NCBI RefSeq assembly: GCF_900167435.1
Contig: NZ_FUWS01000020.1
Coordinates: 1-42,169, forward strand
DNA from: Marinactinospora thermotolerans DSM 45154
GTDB lineage: Bacteria > Actinomycetota > Actinomycetes > Streptosporangiales > Streptosporangiaceae
DNA: 42,169 bases
Direction: 5' to 3'
Part shown: in pieces, positions 1-8,065 of the stretch
How the letters are laid out: the number at the start of each line of letters is the position of its first letter
Position numbering within the stretch: position 1 is the stretch's first letter
Notes under the pieces: model-generated
Seen by the model: only the letters and a program-made list of their open reading frames with translations
What the model was told of the DNA's origin: nothing
Database searches by the model: none
Made by a program: the position numbers and the translations under genes

Positions 1-152
1 GTGCTCCCCGCGCACGCGGGGATGGTCCCCACTGACGCCCGACCGATGCAGGTTCGCATCGGTGCTCCCCGCGCACGCGGGGATGGTCCCGGACCGGCTG
101 CACATCCCGCCCTGACGCAGAAGGTGCTCCCCGCGCACGCGGGGATGGCCCC
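1..152 (+). CRISPR. Type I-E-like CRISPR array, trailing end (cut by window edge)
   Basis: Three 29-nt repeats start at 1, 62 and 124 (period 61-62), separated by unique spacers of 32 and 33 nt. Each begins GTGCTCCCCG and contains the dyad CCCCGC-GCAC-GCGGGG, the hairpin typical of type I-E repeats in actinomycetes. These copies read GATGGTCCC or GATGGCCCC at the 3' end where the array at 330 reads GATGATCCC, so they look like a degenerating distal end. No repeat follows at the expected place after 152. The array continues to the left of the window; no cas gene is visible. Confidence 0.9.
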
Positions 153-329
153 AGGTCGGTCTCCATCCACGCGGACAGGGTGTCCTGCCATTTCGGTCGG
201 GGAGGGCGGGCCGCGCCAATCCTGTAATTCCCTTGGAAGGCGTTTCGTGTCTTACTGGCCGTTTCGCCCTTTTCTTGAGAAGTGGTCGAAACCAGGGGGT
301 GTCGCTGGTAACGTCCCAGGTCAATAAGA
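153..329 (+). promoter_or_regulatory. Probable CRISPR leader of the second array
   Basis: These 177 nt lie between the last repeat of the first array and the first perfect repeat at 330. They include a less GC-rich stretch (about 220-285) and end CCCAGGTCAATAAGA directly against the first repeat. Position, orientation and the fact that repeats decay away from this side fit a leader carrying the array promoter and adaptation site. The first 32 nt could instead be a last spacer whose terminal repeat is lost. No confident -35/-10 pair could be picked. Confidence 0.6.
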
Positions 330-765
330 GTGCTCCCCGCGCACGCGGGGATGATCCCCCCGGTCTCTCCCTCCGGCCGCCGCGCACCCGTGCTCCCCGC
401 GCACGCGGGGATGATCCCAGGGGCTGAAGGAGCTCGAATCGGTGCTGGAGGTGCTCCCCGCGCACGCGGGGATGATCCCAGCCCCCACAGCAGGTAGTTG
501 CGCCAGCCGGAGTGCTCCCCGCGCACGCGGGGATGATCCCCCCTCGGCGCGGAGGATGGCCATAGCCCGACTGGTGCTCCCCGCGCACGCGGCCGCGAAC
601 CTGAACCGTGAGCTGTGCTCCCCGCGCACGTGGGGATGGACCGTACCCGTCGGCCGGCCCCTTGCCCCTCTGTTTGTGAGCCCCGCGCACGCGGGGATGG
701 CCCCTACACCGACGCTCACGGCTACTGCTGGCCAGGCTGCTCCCCGCTCATGCGGGGATGGGGCG
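330..765 (+). CRISPR. Type I-E-like CRISPR array, eight repeats, decaying to the right
   Basis: Repeats start at 330, 390, 451, 512, 574, 615, 676 and 737. The first four are identical over 29 nt and end GATGATCCC. Spacers are 31-33 nt, as usual for type I-E. The copy at 574 keeps only its first 19 nt, and the next repeat follows at 41 instead of 61 nt, so about 20 nt spanning the repeat-spacer junction are deleted. The copies at 615, 676 and 737 carry substitutions, as expected at the leader-distal end. Transcription is inferred to run left to right from the leader at 153-329. Confidence 0.93.
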
Positions 766-1717
766 CGGTCTACGCGGTTGTGGTCCTCTCTGCGGGCCTT
801 GTGTGGTGAGAGCGCCCGCGATTGTCCTGGTCGCCACTGTTCCAGAGCCTGCCCGTCCACCCGGCGCGCTCGCTGCCTGGGGCCAGGACTCCGAGATGGC
901 CGCGCGTGGCTCCCGCACCGTCGCCACCGACGTTCCCGGTCTGGTTCCTGTGGCCCGCCCGGCCGGCCCTTGGCGGCGCGGCGCGAGCGAGAACGCCGTC
1001 GACGCGCGCTCTTGGACGTGCCGGGCTCCTTCGGCGGAAGGCGCTCCGGCAAGGGGCGCCGGATGACTCGGGGAACACGTGTCCGCGGGACTCTCTGTTG
1101 GCGTGTCCCCGGCGGTGCCCCGCGGAGCGGGAGTCCTGGCCGGGAGTGGCCCGGTAGAAGCCTGCCGGGCCGTCGGCCGCGACAGGTCTGTCCCTGGCCT
1201 GGGTGCCCGTCTCTGTCCCGTGGGCCGCGGCGACCGGCAGGAGGCCCCTTGCGTCGCCGACAGCGGGGATCGACCCGCACGGGCGCGTCCACGTCGCGGT
1301 GGCCGTCGGCGGCGAGGGCGGCGGATCGGCGGGCCGTCGGCCGTCAGGAGCGTCGCGGTCCTGGTGACCGTGCCGCTGACATGGGACCGCTCGATCACTG
1401 AAGGTCGGCCCGTGAAGGCCGGGACGGGCCCGGCATCGTCCGCCAACGGCCTGGCGGAGGCGGCGTTTTCCAACGGCGCCGGCCTGCCGGTCCACAACCG
1501 CCAGGCCGAACGGCCGACCACGCGCAACGCTCGGCTGGGAGACCTCGGCCGAACGTCCCGCCAAGCCCCCTGACTCCAGCCGGTCGATCACCTGTGTCGC
1601 GACGGCCCCGGGAGACCACCGCTCCTGATGAGGGGCCTCTGCTGTGCTCCCAGCCCCCGGATGGGAGCCTGTCCGGAGCGCAGCGGTCGACGTTCCACGT
1701 GCGAAGGAGAGTTCTTC
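766..1717. other. No recognisable gene (about 950 nt after the array)
   Basis: Open frames exist on both strands, but their translations are Arg/Pro/Gly-rich and show no known domain, no credible start with a Shine-Dalgarno site and no codon-position bias typical of the neighbours. The stretch may hold decayed coding or former array-flanking sequence. No repeat copy is visible past 765. Confidence 0.5.
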
Positions 1718-2245
1718 ATGGTCGGTGGCCCACTCCGTTCCGATATCTGGGCGGCCCGCGAACGCATGACCCACCGGGTCGGATCCAACCGTGAGATCCG
1801 CAAGCTGGCCGAGAACCTGGAGGAGGGCGAGACGGTCACCCATCTGGCCAGTGGCGTGTACGAAGGGGGGACCGGGCTGGCGGCCCTCACCGACCGCCGC
1901 CTGCTGTTCGTCCGGGACGCGCTGACCGGCCGGGTCATGGAGATCTTCCCCTTCGAGGCGATCACCGCCGCGCAGTGGATGAGCGGGATCCTGCTCGGCA
2001 GGATCGTCGTGTTCGCGGCCGGGATCAAGAGCGAGATCATCCAGGTGCAGAAACCCGATGGCAAGGCGCTGGTGGACGCGCTGCACGCGGCCATGGCCCG
2101 AGAGCGGAGCACCGTCGAGCCCGTCCCGACGCCGCCTGCCCAGGGCACGCTGGCCGGGGTGTCGAGCTTCGACCTGTTGAAGGAGCTACGGGACCGCGGG
2201 GTGATCTCCCCCGAAGAGCTCGGCCTGATCGCGAACCGGTTGTGA
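1718..2245 (+). CDS. Bacterial PH-domain protein with C-terminal SHOCT motif
   Basis: A 175-residue protein. The ATG is preceded by GAAGGAGAG at 1703-1711, and translation upstream of it looks non-coding. The middle (about residues 35-120, with GTGLAALTDRRLLFV and a following FPFEAITAAQ) matches the bacterial pleckstrin-homology fold of the YokE-like group, where a conserved L-T-x-R-R-L-L/F-F strand is typical. The end, SSFDLLKELRDRGVISPEEL, is a SHOCT short C-terminal domain, usually an oligomerisation or partner-binding module. No signal peptide or membrane segment is seen, so it is likely cytoplasmic. Such proteins have no defined biochemical role. It converges on the response regulator at 2396 and is probably monocistronic. 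Confidence 0.85.
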   Translation: MVGGPLRSDIWAARERMTHRVGSNREIRKLAENLEEGETVTHLASGVYEGGTGLAALTDRRLLFVRDALTGRVMEIFPFEAITAAQWMSGILLGRIVVFAAGIKSEIIQVQKPDGKALVDALHAAMARERSTVEPVPTPPAQGTLAGVSSFDLLKELRDRGVISPEELGLIANRL

Positions 2246-2357
2246 GCGGACCGGCCGAGGCGGGACGCAGCGCGCGGTCGCGGTCCCGTCGGCGGGGACG
2301 CCGCCCGGTGGGTCGGGGCGCGCGGGTGAGGCGCGCGGGTGTGTCCCGGCCGCGTGA

Positions 2358-2377
2358 CCGCCGCCGACGCGCGGCGG
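2358..2377. terminator. Dyad between convergent genes, possible terminator
   Basis: CCGCCGC (2358-2364) and GCGGCGG (2371-2377) form a 7-bp stem with a 6-nt loop between the stop codons at 2245 and 2396. There is no T-run, so a factor-independent terminator is only plausible. Confidence 0.35.
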
Positions 2378-2395
2378 CCCCGGCCGCGCGCGGGA

Positions 2396-3043
2396 TCAGG
2401 ACCTGAGGAACGCCAGCACGGCCAGGACGCGGCGGTGCCCGTCGGTGTCCACCGGCAGGTCGAGCTTGCTGAAGATGTTGCCGATGTGCTTGTTGACGGC
2501 GGCCTCGCTGACGAACAGGTGCGCCGCGATGCTCGCGTTGGTCCGCCCCTCCGCCATCAGGCCCAGGACCTCCCTCTCGCGGGCGCTGAGCCGCTCCAGC
2601 GGGTCCCGGCGGAGCCGGACGAGCTGGTGGATCACCTCGGGGTCCACCACGGTCCCCCCGGCGGCGACGCGGTCCAGCGCCGCCATGAAGTCGCCGACCG
2701 CGCTGACGCGCTCCTTCAACAGGTAGCCGACCGCGGCGCCGCCGTGCGAGTCGAGCAGCCGCAGGGCGTAGGAGCGCTCCACGTACTGGCTGAGGACGAG
2801 CACGGGAAGCCGGGGATGCTCCTCGCGCAGGGCGACGGCCGCGCGCAGGCCGTCGTCCCCGTTCGAGGGGGGCATCCGCACGTCGGTGATCACCACGTCC
2901 GGCCGGTCACGGCGGACCGCCTCGGTGAGCGCGTCGGCGTCGCCGAGGGCGGCGAGGGGCACGTGCCCGAAGCGCTGGAGCAGGCTGACCAGCCCCTCGC
3001 GCAGCAGGGTCGAGTCCTCGGCGAGGATCACGCGAAGTGGCAT
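2396..3043 (-). CDS. NarL/LuxR-family response regulator
   Basis: A 215-residue response regulator. Receiver domain, residues 1-120: acidic pair E9-D10 and phosphoacceptor D54 in VVITDVRMPP, with S/T (LVLSQ) and K (YLLKE) at the expected places. LuxR-type helix-turn-helix, residues about 150-210: LSAREREVLGLMAEGRTNASIA, then VSEAAVNKHIGNIFSKL. The ATG at 3043 lies 14 nt inside the end of the kinase gene (3028), so translation is coupled. The partner kinase and the divergent ABC exporter suggest that it controls the exporter (inference from layout). Confidence 0.95.
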   Translation of the reverse strand: MPLRVILAEDSTLLREGLVSLLQRFGHVPLAALGDADALTEAVRRDRPDVVITDVRMPPSNGDDGLRAAVALREEHPRLPVLVLSQYVERSYALRLLDSHGGAAVGYLLKERVSAVGDFMAALDRVAAGGTVVDPEVIHQLVRLRRDPLERLSAREREVLGLMAEGRTNASIAAHLFVSEAAVNKHIGNIFSKLDLPVDTDGHRRVLAVLAFLRS

Positions 3044-4266
3044 GGGATCTCCACGTGCAGGAGGGTCGGACCGCCCAGGGGGCTCGACACGCGCATCCGG
3101 CCGTCCAGGGCGGTGAGACGGTCGGCGAGCCCGGTCAGGCCGGAGCCGGCGGCCGGATCGGCGCCGCCGCGGCCGTCGTCCCTGATCTCCAGGACCAGCA
3201 GGTCGGACCGGTAGCGTCCGCGGATCTCGGCGGTCCGGGCGTGGCTGTGCCGCACGATGTTGGTCATCGCCTCGTTGACCAGGTAGTAGATGTTGGTCTC
3301 CAGGTGCCGGGGAAGCCGTCCGGGAAGCTCCAGGTCGACGGTGATGGGGATGGGGCAGCGGCTCGCCCCGTCCTCGATCGCGGCGACCAGCCCGTGGTCG
3401 GCGAGGACGGGGGGATTGAGCCCGCGGATCAGGTCGCGCAGCTCCCGGTGGGCGCCGGAGAGCTGCTCCTGGGCCTGGGCGAGCCGTCGATCGAGGGGAG
3501 AGCCCTCCGCGACGTCCAGCCGCATCAGGCCGAGCGTCATGCCGAGGGAGACCAGGCGCTGTTGCGCGCCGTCGTGGAGGTCGCGCTCGATGCGCACGCG
3601 CTCGGCGTCGAAGTGGTCGATGAGCCGCGCCCGCGACGCCTGGACCTCCCGGAGGGACTCCCCGAGCTCGTGGTCGCGCGGGGCGAGAAGGGTCCGGACG
3701 AGGGCGGCGCGGGCGCCGGCCCACGACGTCACGGTGTAGGGCGAGGCGCCCAGCACGACCGCGCCGAAGACGGCCCACGGCCAGGTGGCGCCGTCGATGG
3801 ACACGAAGGTGAGGACGGGCAGCCCGAAGGAGAAGGCGAGCACCAGCAGGTCCACCCACCACAACGCCGCCGCGGAGACCAGGGTGAACAGCAGCTCGCG
3901 CCAGGTGGCGGGTTCGGTGAGACGGGTCGACAGCCAGGCCCGCGGGCCCGGCTCCGCCGGCGGCCGGTGCGGGTCGGGTATCCCGTCCAGGTCGACCAGG
4001 CGCAGCCGGAACCGCTCGACCGCCGCCACGGCGATCGAGAGGAGGACGACGCCGACCAGCAGGGCCGCGCCGACCAGGACCACCAGCAGGACCAGGCCCG
4101 CGACGAGCCCGGCGACGAACACCCCCACGGCGACCGCGCCGACCACGACACCGGTGACCAGGTACGCCAGCGAGCGCCACGGCCAGCCGGAGGAGAGGAA
4201 CCTGAGGGGCCGTTGCGCCATCGCCTGCCAGGCCGTTCGGGGACGCACGCGAAGAAGGTACCCCAC
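3028..4266 (-). CDS. Two-component sensor histidine kinase (HisKA_3 type)
   Basis: A 412-residue membrane sensor. The N-terminal half (about 30-190) has two pairs of hydrophobic segments (about 35-80 and 125-180), like the putative sensor domain found in many actinobacterial NarX/DesK-type kinases. The phosphorylated histidine is H231 in ERDLHDGAQQRLVSLG, the HisKA_3 signature. The HATPase_c domain follows (about 315-408), with N box NEAMTNIVRHS and G1 box IRDDGRGGAD. It is expected to sense a membrane or envelope signal and phosphorylate the regulator encoded by the next, overlapping gene. It is divergent from the ABC exporter at 4359 across a 92-nt gap. Confidence 0.95.
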   Translation of the reverse strand: MGYLLRVRPRTAWQAMAQRPLRFLSSGWPWRSLAYLVTGVVVGAVAVGVFVAGLVAGLVLLVVLVGAALLVGVVLLSIAVAAVERFRLRLVDLDGIPDPHRPPAEPGPRAWLSTRLTEPATWRELLFTLVSAAALWWVDLLVLAFSFGLPVLTFVSIDGATWPWAVFGAVVLGASPYTVTSWAGARAALVRTLLAPRDHELGESLREVQASRARLIDHFDAERVRIERDLHDGAQQRLVSLGMTLGLMRLDVAEGSPLDRRLAQAQEQLSGAHRELRDLIRGLNPPVLADHGLVAAIEDGASRCPIPITVDLELPGRLPRHLETNIYYLVNEAMTNIVRHSHARTAEIRGRYRSDLLVLEIRDDGRGGADPAAGSGLTGLADRLTALDGRMRVSSPLGGPTLLHVEIPCHFA

Positions 4267-4358
4267 CGGCCCGCCCTTTCTGAGTAGAGCTGGCTGTACT
4301 TGTGAAGTGGGACGCGTGGTAGTGCGGCGCCGGCGGCCGGCGCGGTGGGATCGACGGC
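4267..4358. promoter_or_regulatory. Divergent promoter region, two-component system / ABC exporter
   Basis: This 92-nt gap separates the two divergent units. It contains the dyad ACTT-GTG-AAGT at 4298-4308, a candidate binding site for the NarL-type regulator. No clear -10/-35 pair was identified. Confidence 0.45.
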
Positions 4359-5126
4359 ATGATCACCGTCGGACATACACACACATCAGACGCGGTCCAG
4401 TTGCACGACCTCCGAAAGGTGCACGGCCGCGGCGACCGTTCCGTCGCCGCGCTGGACGGCGTCACCATGGGCTTCCCGCGCGGCTCCTTCACCGCGATCA
4501 TGGGCCCCTCGGGGTCGGGGAAGTCCACGCTGTTGCAGTGCGCGGCCGGACTGGACCGGCCCACCGCCGGCCGGGTCGTGGTGGACGGGGTCGACATCGG
4601 CGGGCTCTCCGAGCGGGAACGCACCGAGATGCGGCGTGACCACATCGGTTTCGTGTTCCAGTCCTTCAACCTCGTCGAGTCGCTGACCGCGGCGCAGAAC
4701 GTGGAACTCCCCGCACGCTTCGCCGGGCGCAGGGTCCCCCGCGAGGAGGTCGACGCCGCGCTCGCCGCCGTCGGACTGGCCGAACGCGCCCGACACCGGC
4801 CCGGCCAGCTGTCGGGAGGACAACAGCAGCGCGTCGCGCTGGCCCGGGCGCTCGTGACCCGGCCGGCCGTGCTGTTCGCCGACGAACCGACCGGGGCACT
4901 GGACACCGCCACCTCCCGCGAGGTGCTGGAGACGATGCGCAGGCTGGTCGACGAGGAGGGACAGACCACCCTCATGGTCACCCACGACCCGACGGCCGCG
5001 GCGGTCGCCGACGTCGTCGTCTTCCTGAAGGACGGCCGCATCGCCGACCGGATCGTCGTGGATTCCGACTCCGATGTCCGCAACGGCGCCTCCATCGCCA
5101 CGCACATGGCCCGGCTGGAGGCGTGA
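4359..5126 (+). CDS. ABC transporter ATP-binding protein (LolD/MacB-like)
   Basis: A 255-residue ATPase. Walker A GPSGSGKST is at 49-57, Q-loop FVFQSFNL near 98-105, signature LSGGQQQRV at 151-159, Walker B VLFADEP at 171-177 with D-loop GALD, and H-loop H209. The ERTEMRRDHIGFVFQ region is typical of the LolD/MacB/FtsE group that pairs with FtsX-type permeases. It drives the permease encoded immediately downstream; the stop codon overlaps the next start. Substrate unknown; peptide antibiotics, lipids or lipoproteins are usual for the class. Adjacent to a divergent two-component system, an arrangement common for antimicrobial-peptide stress exporters in Gram-positive bacteria. Confidence 0.95.
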   Translation: MITVGHTHTSDAVQLHDLRKVHGRGDRSVAALDGVTMGFPRGSFTAIMGPSGSGKSTLLQCAAGLDRPTAGRVVVDGVDIGGLSERERTEMRRDHIGFVFQSFNLVESLTAAQNVELPARFAGRRVPREEVDAALAAVGLAERARHRPGQLSGGQQQRVALARALVTRPAVLFADEPTGALDTATSREVLETMRRLVDEEGQTTLMVTHDPTAAAVADVVVFLKDGRIADRIVVDSDSDVRNGASIATHMARLEA

Positions 5127-7507
5127 TGCTGGCCCTGTCGAACCTCCGCGAACGGTGGAGCGGGTTCCTGGCGACCTTCGTCACGGTGCTGACCGGCGTG
5201 GCGCTGACCACCGCGACCCTGGTCGTCTACGACTCCACCAGGCCCAGGGTCGAGCCCCGCCTGGCGGCCGCCTCCGTGCTCGTGCTCCCCCCGCAGGCGC
5301 TGGACCCGGACGGAGTCCCCAAGGACAGGGTGCCGTGGAGCCCCGACGAGGCGCGACCGCTGATGGGTGAACTGGGCGCCCTGCCCGGCGTGGCCTCGGT
5401 GGTGGCGGACCGCTCGTTCTACGCGCAGGCGTTCCTCGACGGCCAACCGGTCGAGGACGAGGGGGCTCTGGAGGCGGGACACGGCTGGTCGAGCGCGCGC
5501 CTCGCACCCTACGAGCTCCGCACCGGGCGGGCGCCGGCCGCGGCCGACGAGGTCGTGGTGGACCGGGCGCTGGGAGTGGGGGTGGGCGCCACCCTCACCG
5601 TGAACATCACCGCCGGGCGCACCCCCTTCCACGTGGTCGGCACCGTGGACGGTCCCGGCTACTACTTCACGGACGACTTCGCCGCCCGGCAGGAACCGGG
5701 GGTCCGCTCCATCGCCCTGGTCGCCGGCGAGGGCGTGTCCGCCGACGCGCTCGCCGCCGAGGCCCGCGACGTCGTCGGCGACAAGGCGAGCGTGGTCTGG
5801 GGCGATGACCGTTCCGAGCTCCAGCCCGAGCACATGGCGCACAAGCGGTTCCTCGGCACGCAGCTCATCGGCGCCATGGCGGCGCTCGGCCTCTTCACCA
5901 CCGTGTTCGTCGTCGCCTCCCTGCTGGCCCTGGCCACGGGGCTGCGGCGCCGGGAGATCGCCCTGCTGCGGATGATCGGCGCGACCCCGTCCCAGGTGCG
6001 CCGGATGATCCTGGGCGAGGCGGGCGCCATCGGCCTTCTGGGCTCGCTCGCCGGATGCGCGGTGGGCCTCGGCGCCGCGCCGCTGCTGCGCGGGATCCTG
6101 GTGGGGCTCGACGTGACACCGCCGGAACTCCACCTGAGGGTGGCGGCGTGGCCGCTGCTCACCGCCGCCACGATCGGCGTCGGCGTCAGCCTCCTGGGCG
6201 CCTGGTGGGCCGGCCGGCGGATCGCTGCGGTGGCGCCGGTCGAGGCACTGTCGGACAGCGAGGTCGAGGACCCCGCGACGGGGCGGACGCGCCGGACGGT
6301 CGGCCTGGTCGTGCTCGGCCTGGGCGTGGTGCTCGCCGTCGTCACCGCGGCGGCCGGCGCGGACAACCGCGTCAACACGGCCGTCCTGACGACGATGGCG
6401 CTCATCGTGGCCGCGGCGCTCCTCGCCCCGGTGGTGGTCGCTCCCGTCGGACGGGTGCTCACCCTGCCCTTCGCGCGCCGCGCCTCGGCCACCGCACTCC
6501 TCGTGCGCGCGGAGCTGCGCGCCGGAGCGCCCCGGGCGGCGTCCCTGGCGGCTCCGGTCATCGTGGTCGTCGGCTTCGCCGTCCTGCTCAGCGGCATGGT
6601 GGAGACGATGCGCGCTGCCTATCCGGCGGGGGCCGCGTTGGCCCTCGAAGGGCAGGTGATCGTCACCCCGCAGGGGACGCCCGGCAACACCGACGAGGTG
6701 GTCGACGCCAATCCCGTGGGCAAGGCGGCCCTGCCGACCCGGGCCTTCGTCCGCGACGCGGACGGCGAGCTCACGGTCATCGACGTACTCGGCTCGCGGG
6801 ATCCGCGCTGGAACAGGCCGGGGCAGGCGGTGCTCGGCGCGACGACGGCGCGGCTGCTGGGGGTGGAGGCCGGTGACGACCACGAGGTGCGTTTCGCCGA
6901 CGGTGCCACGGTCAGGCTGCGCGTCGCGCAGGTCCTTCCCGACGATCCGGGCCGGGGCGACTTCGTGGTCTCCCGTGAGCTCGTGCGCGCGCACGATCCG
7001 GCGGCGCTCACCGACGACATCTTCGTCCCGGCGCGGGCGGAGCCCACATCGGTCGTCCCCGGTACGGCCGTGCACGACGCGGTGCGATACGCGCTCGACG
7101 ACTACGACACCGACGCGAGACTGACCGACAGCCTCGCGACCATGCTGATCGTCGTCGCCGTCGGCTACGGCGGGATCGCCATGGCCAACAGCGTGACCAT
7201 GGCCGCGCGCGGGCGGCGGCGCGACTTCGCCGTGATGAGGGCCGCGGGGGCCACGACACGGCAACTGCTGTCGTACTCCGCCGCCGAGACCTGTGTCGTC
7301 GTCGCCGTCGGCGCGCTGCTGGGGATCCTGGCGGCTCTTCCCCCGCTGGCCGGCATGGCCTCGGGCCTGTCCCAGGCGACCGCCACGGAGGTCGGCCTCC
7401 AGGTCAGCCCCTCCTATCTCGCCGCGGTGGTTCTCGGCTCCCTCGCGCTCGCGGTCGGGGCGAGCGCGGCCGTGACCTGGTGGGCGGCGGCGAGGGGAGA
7501 GGAGTAG
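5126..7507 (+). CDS. ABC transporter permease with two FtsX-like domains
   Basis: A 793-residue membrane protein. An N-terminal helix (about 12-35) is followed by a long extracytoplasmic region, then three helices (about 245-355). A second hydrophobic block (about 390-440), another helix near 470-490, a second external region, and three helices at the C-terminus (about 670-790) complete the duplicated FtsX/MacB plan. Both FtsX modules carry the R-R-R-(E/D)-(I/F)-A-(L/V)-(L/M)-R pattern (LRRREIALLRMIGAT and GRRRDFAVMRAAGAT). The ATG at 5126 shares its A with the TGA of the ATPase gene; a GTG at 5123 is an alternative start. It forms the channel of the exporter with the upstream ATPase. Confidence 0.93.
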   Translation: MLALSNLRERWSGFLATFVTVLTGVALTTATLVVYDSTRPRVEPRLAAASVLVLPPQALDPDGVPKDRVPWSPDEARPLMGELGALPGVASVVADRSFYAQAFLDGQPVEDEGALEAGHGWSSARLAPYELRTGRAPAAADEVVVDRALGVGVGATLTVNITAGRTPFHVVGTVDGPGYYFTDDFAARQEPGVRSIALVAGEGVSADALAAEARDVVGDKASVVWGDDRSELQPEHMAHKRFLGTQLIGAMAALGLFTTVFVVASLLALATGLRRREIALLRMIGATPSQVRRMILGEAGAIGLLGSLAGCAVGLGAAPLLRGILVGLDVTPPELHLRVAAWPLLTAATIGVGVSLLGAWWAGRRIAAVAPVEALSDSEVEDPATGRTRRTVGLVVLGLGVVLAVVTAAAGADNRVNTAVLTTMALIVAAALLAPVVVAPVGRVLTLPFARRASATALLVRAELRAGAPRAASLAAPVIVVVGFAVLLSGMVETMRAAYPAGAALALEGQVIVTPQGTPGNTDEVVDANPVGKAALPTRAFVRDADGELTVIDVLGSRDPRWNRPGQAVLGATTARLLGVEAGDDHEVRFADGATVRLRVAQVLPDDPGRGDFVVSRELVRAHDPAALTDDIFVPARAEPTSVVPGTAVHDAVRYALDDYDTDARLTDSLATMLIVVAVGYGGIAMANSVTMAARGRRRDFAVMRAAGATTRQLLSYSAAETCVVVAVGALLGILAALPPLAGMASGLSQATATEVGLQVSPSYLAAVVLGSLALAVGASAAVTWWAAARGEE

Positions 7508-7873
7508 GGCGAGGGCGGCCAGGCCGGTCCGCGCCGGGGGTCCTTTCCGGGAGACGGGACGCGCGGCCCTGCTCCGCCCCGGCCGAGGGCGGGGCCGGCC
7601 GGGTCCCTCGCTCCAGGGGGCCGCACCCCGTGTCGGGAGGGCGGGGCGTCCCGGCCGAACGGGTCGGGCGGTGCGCGCTTTTCACGCGGCCGGGAACGCG
7701 CTGATCCGGCGTCCGGCGAACCTCCGTGGACGTCGCCGGACTTTTCGGGGATCGAGGGCCGTGCCGCCGATGAGACAAGGACGCTTCGTGGCATTTCCGG
7801 CGAAGGTCCTTTTCTCGTCGTCCGGCCTGGAACACCCCCTTCTGTGCTGGAGGGGGTGTTCGCTCCTTCTGGG
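7508..7873. other. Intergenic region between convergent units
   Basis: 366 nt with no credible gene. The only clear structure is the hairpin at 7830-7861, listed separately. Confidence 0.5.
7830..7861. terminator. Strong hairpin, probable bidirectional terminator
   Basis: GAACACCCCCT (7830-7840) pairs perfectly over 11 bp with AGGGGGTGTTC (7851-7861) around a 10-nt loop. It sits 13 nt beyond the stop of the minus-strand DUF397 gene. No long T-run follows on either strand. Confidence 0.65.
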
Positions 7874-8065
7874 CTACAGGCGTTCGGACTTCACATCCGC
7901 CAGGAAGGAGGCCCACTCGGATCCGGGAAAGGCGATGTGTCCGAGCGGGCGGTTCTGGGTGTCGCGTACGAGGATCTCCTCTCCCAGGAGCACCTCGACG
8001 CAGGCGTTTCCACCGTTATTGCTGTAGCTGCTCTTGTGCCAGTCGAGGTTGACGGGCCTGTTCAT
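7874..8065 (-). CDS. DUF397 family protein
   Basis: A 63-residue protein with the family core LDWHKSSYSNNGGNACVEV and the C-terminal part G-S-E-W-x-x-F-L-A-D-V. DUF397 genes in actinomycetes are nearly always paired with an XRE/DUF5753 regulator, as here. Biochemical role unknown; such pairs belong to developmental or antibiotic regulation (for example near bldB/abaA-type loci) and may act as antitoxin-like or regulator-modulating partners. The start at 8065 overlaps the upstream gene by 50 nt; an in-frame ATG 13 codons earlier would lengthen the overlap to 89 nt. Confidence 0.85.
   Translation of the reverse strand: MNRPVNLDWHKSSYSNNGGNACVEVLLGEEILVRDTQNRPLGHIAFPGSEWASFLADVKSERL

Noticed and set aside
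2396-7264. Minus-strand open frame of over 1,600 codons
   Set aside because: Only its C-terminal 215 codons are a real gene (the response regulator). The rest is antisense to the ABC exporter and the kinase and has low-complexity composition.
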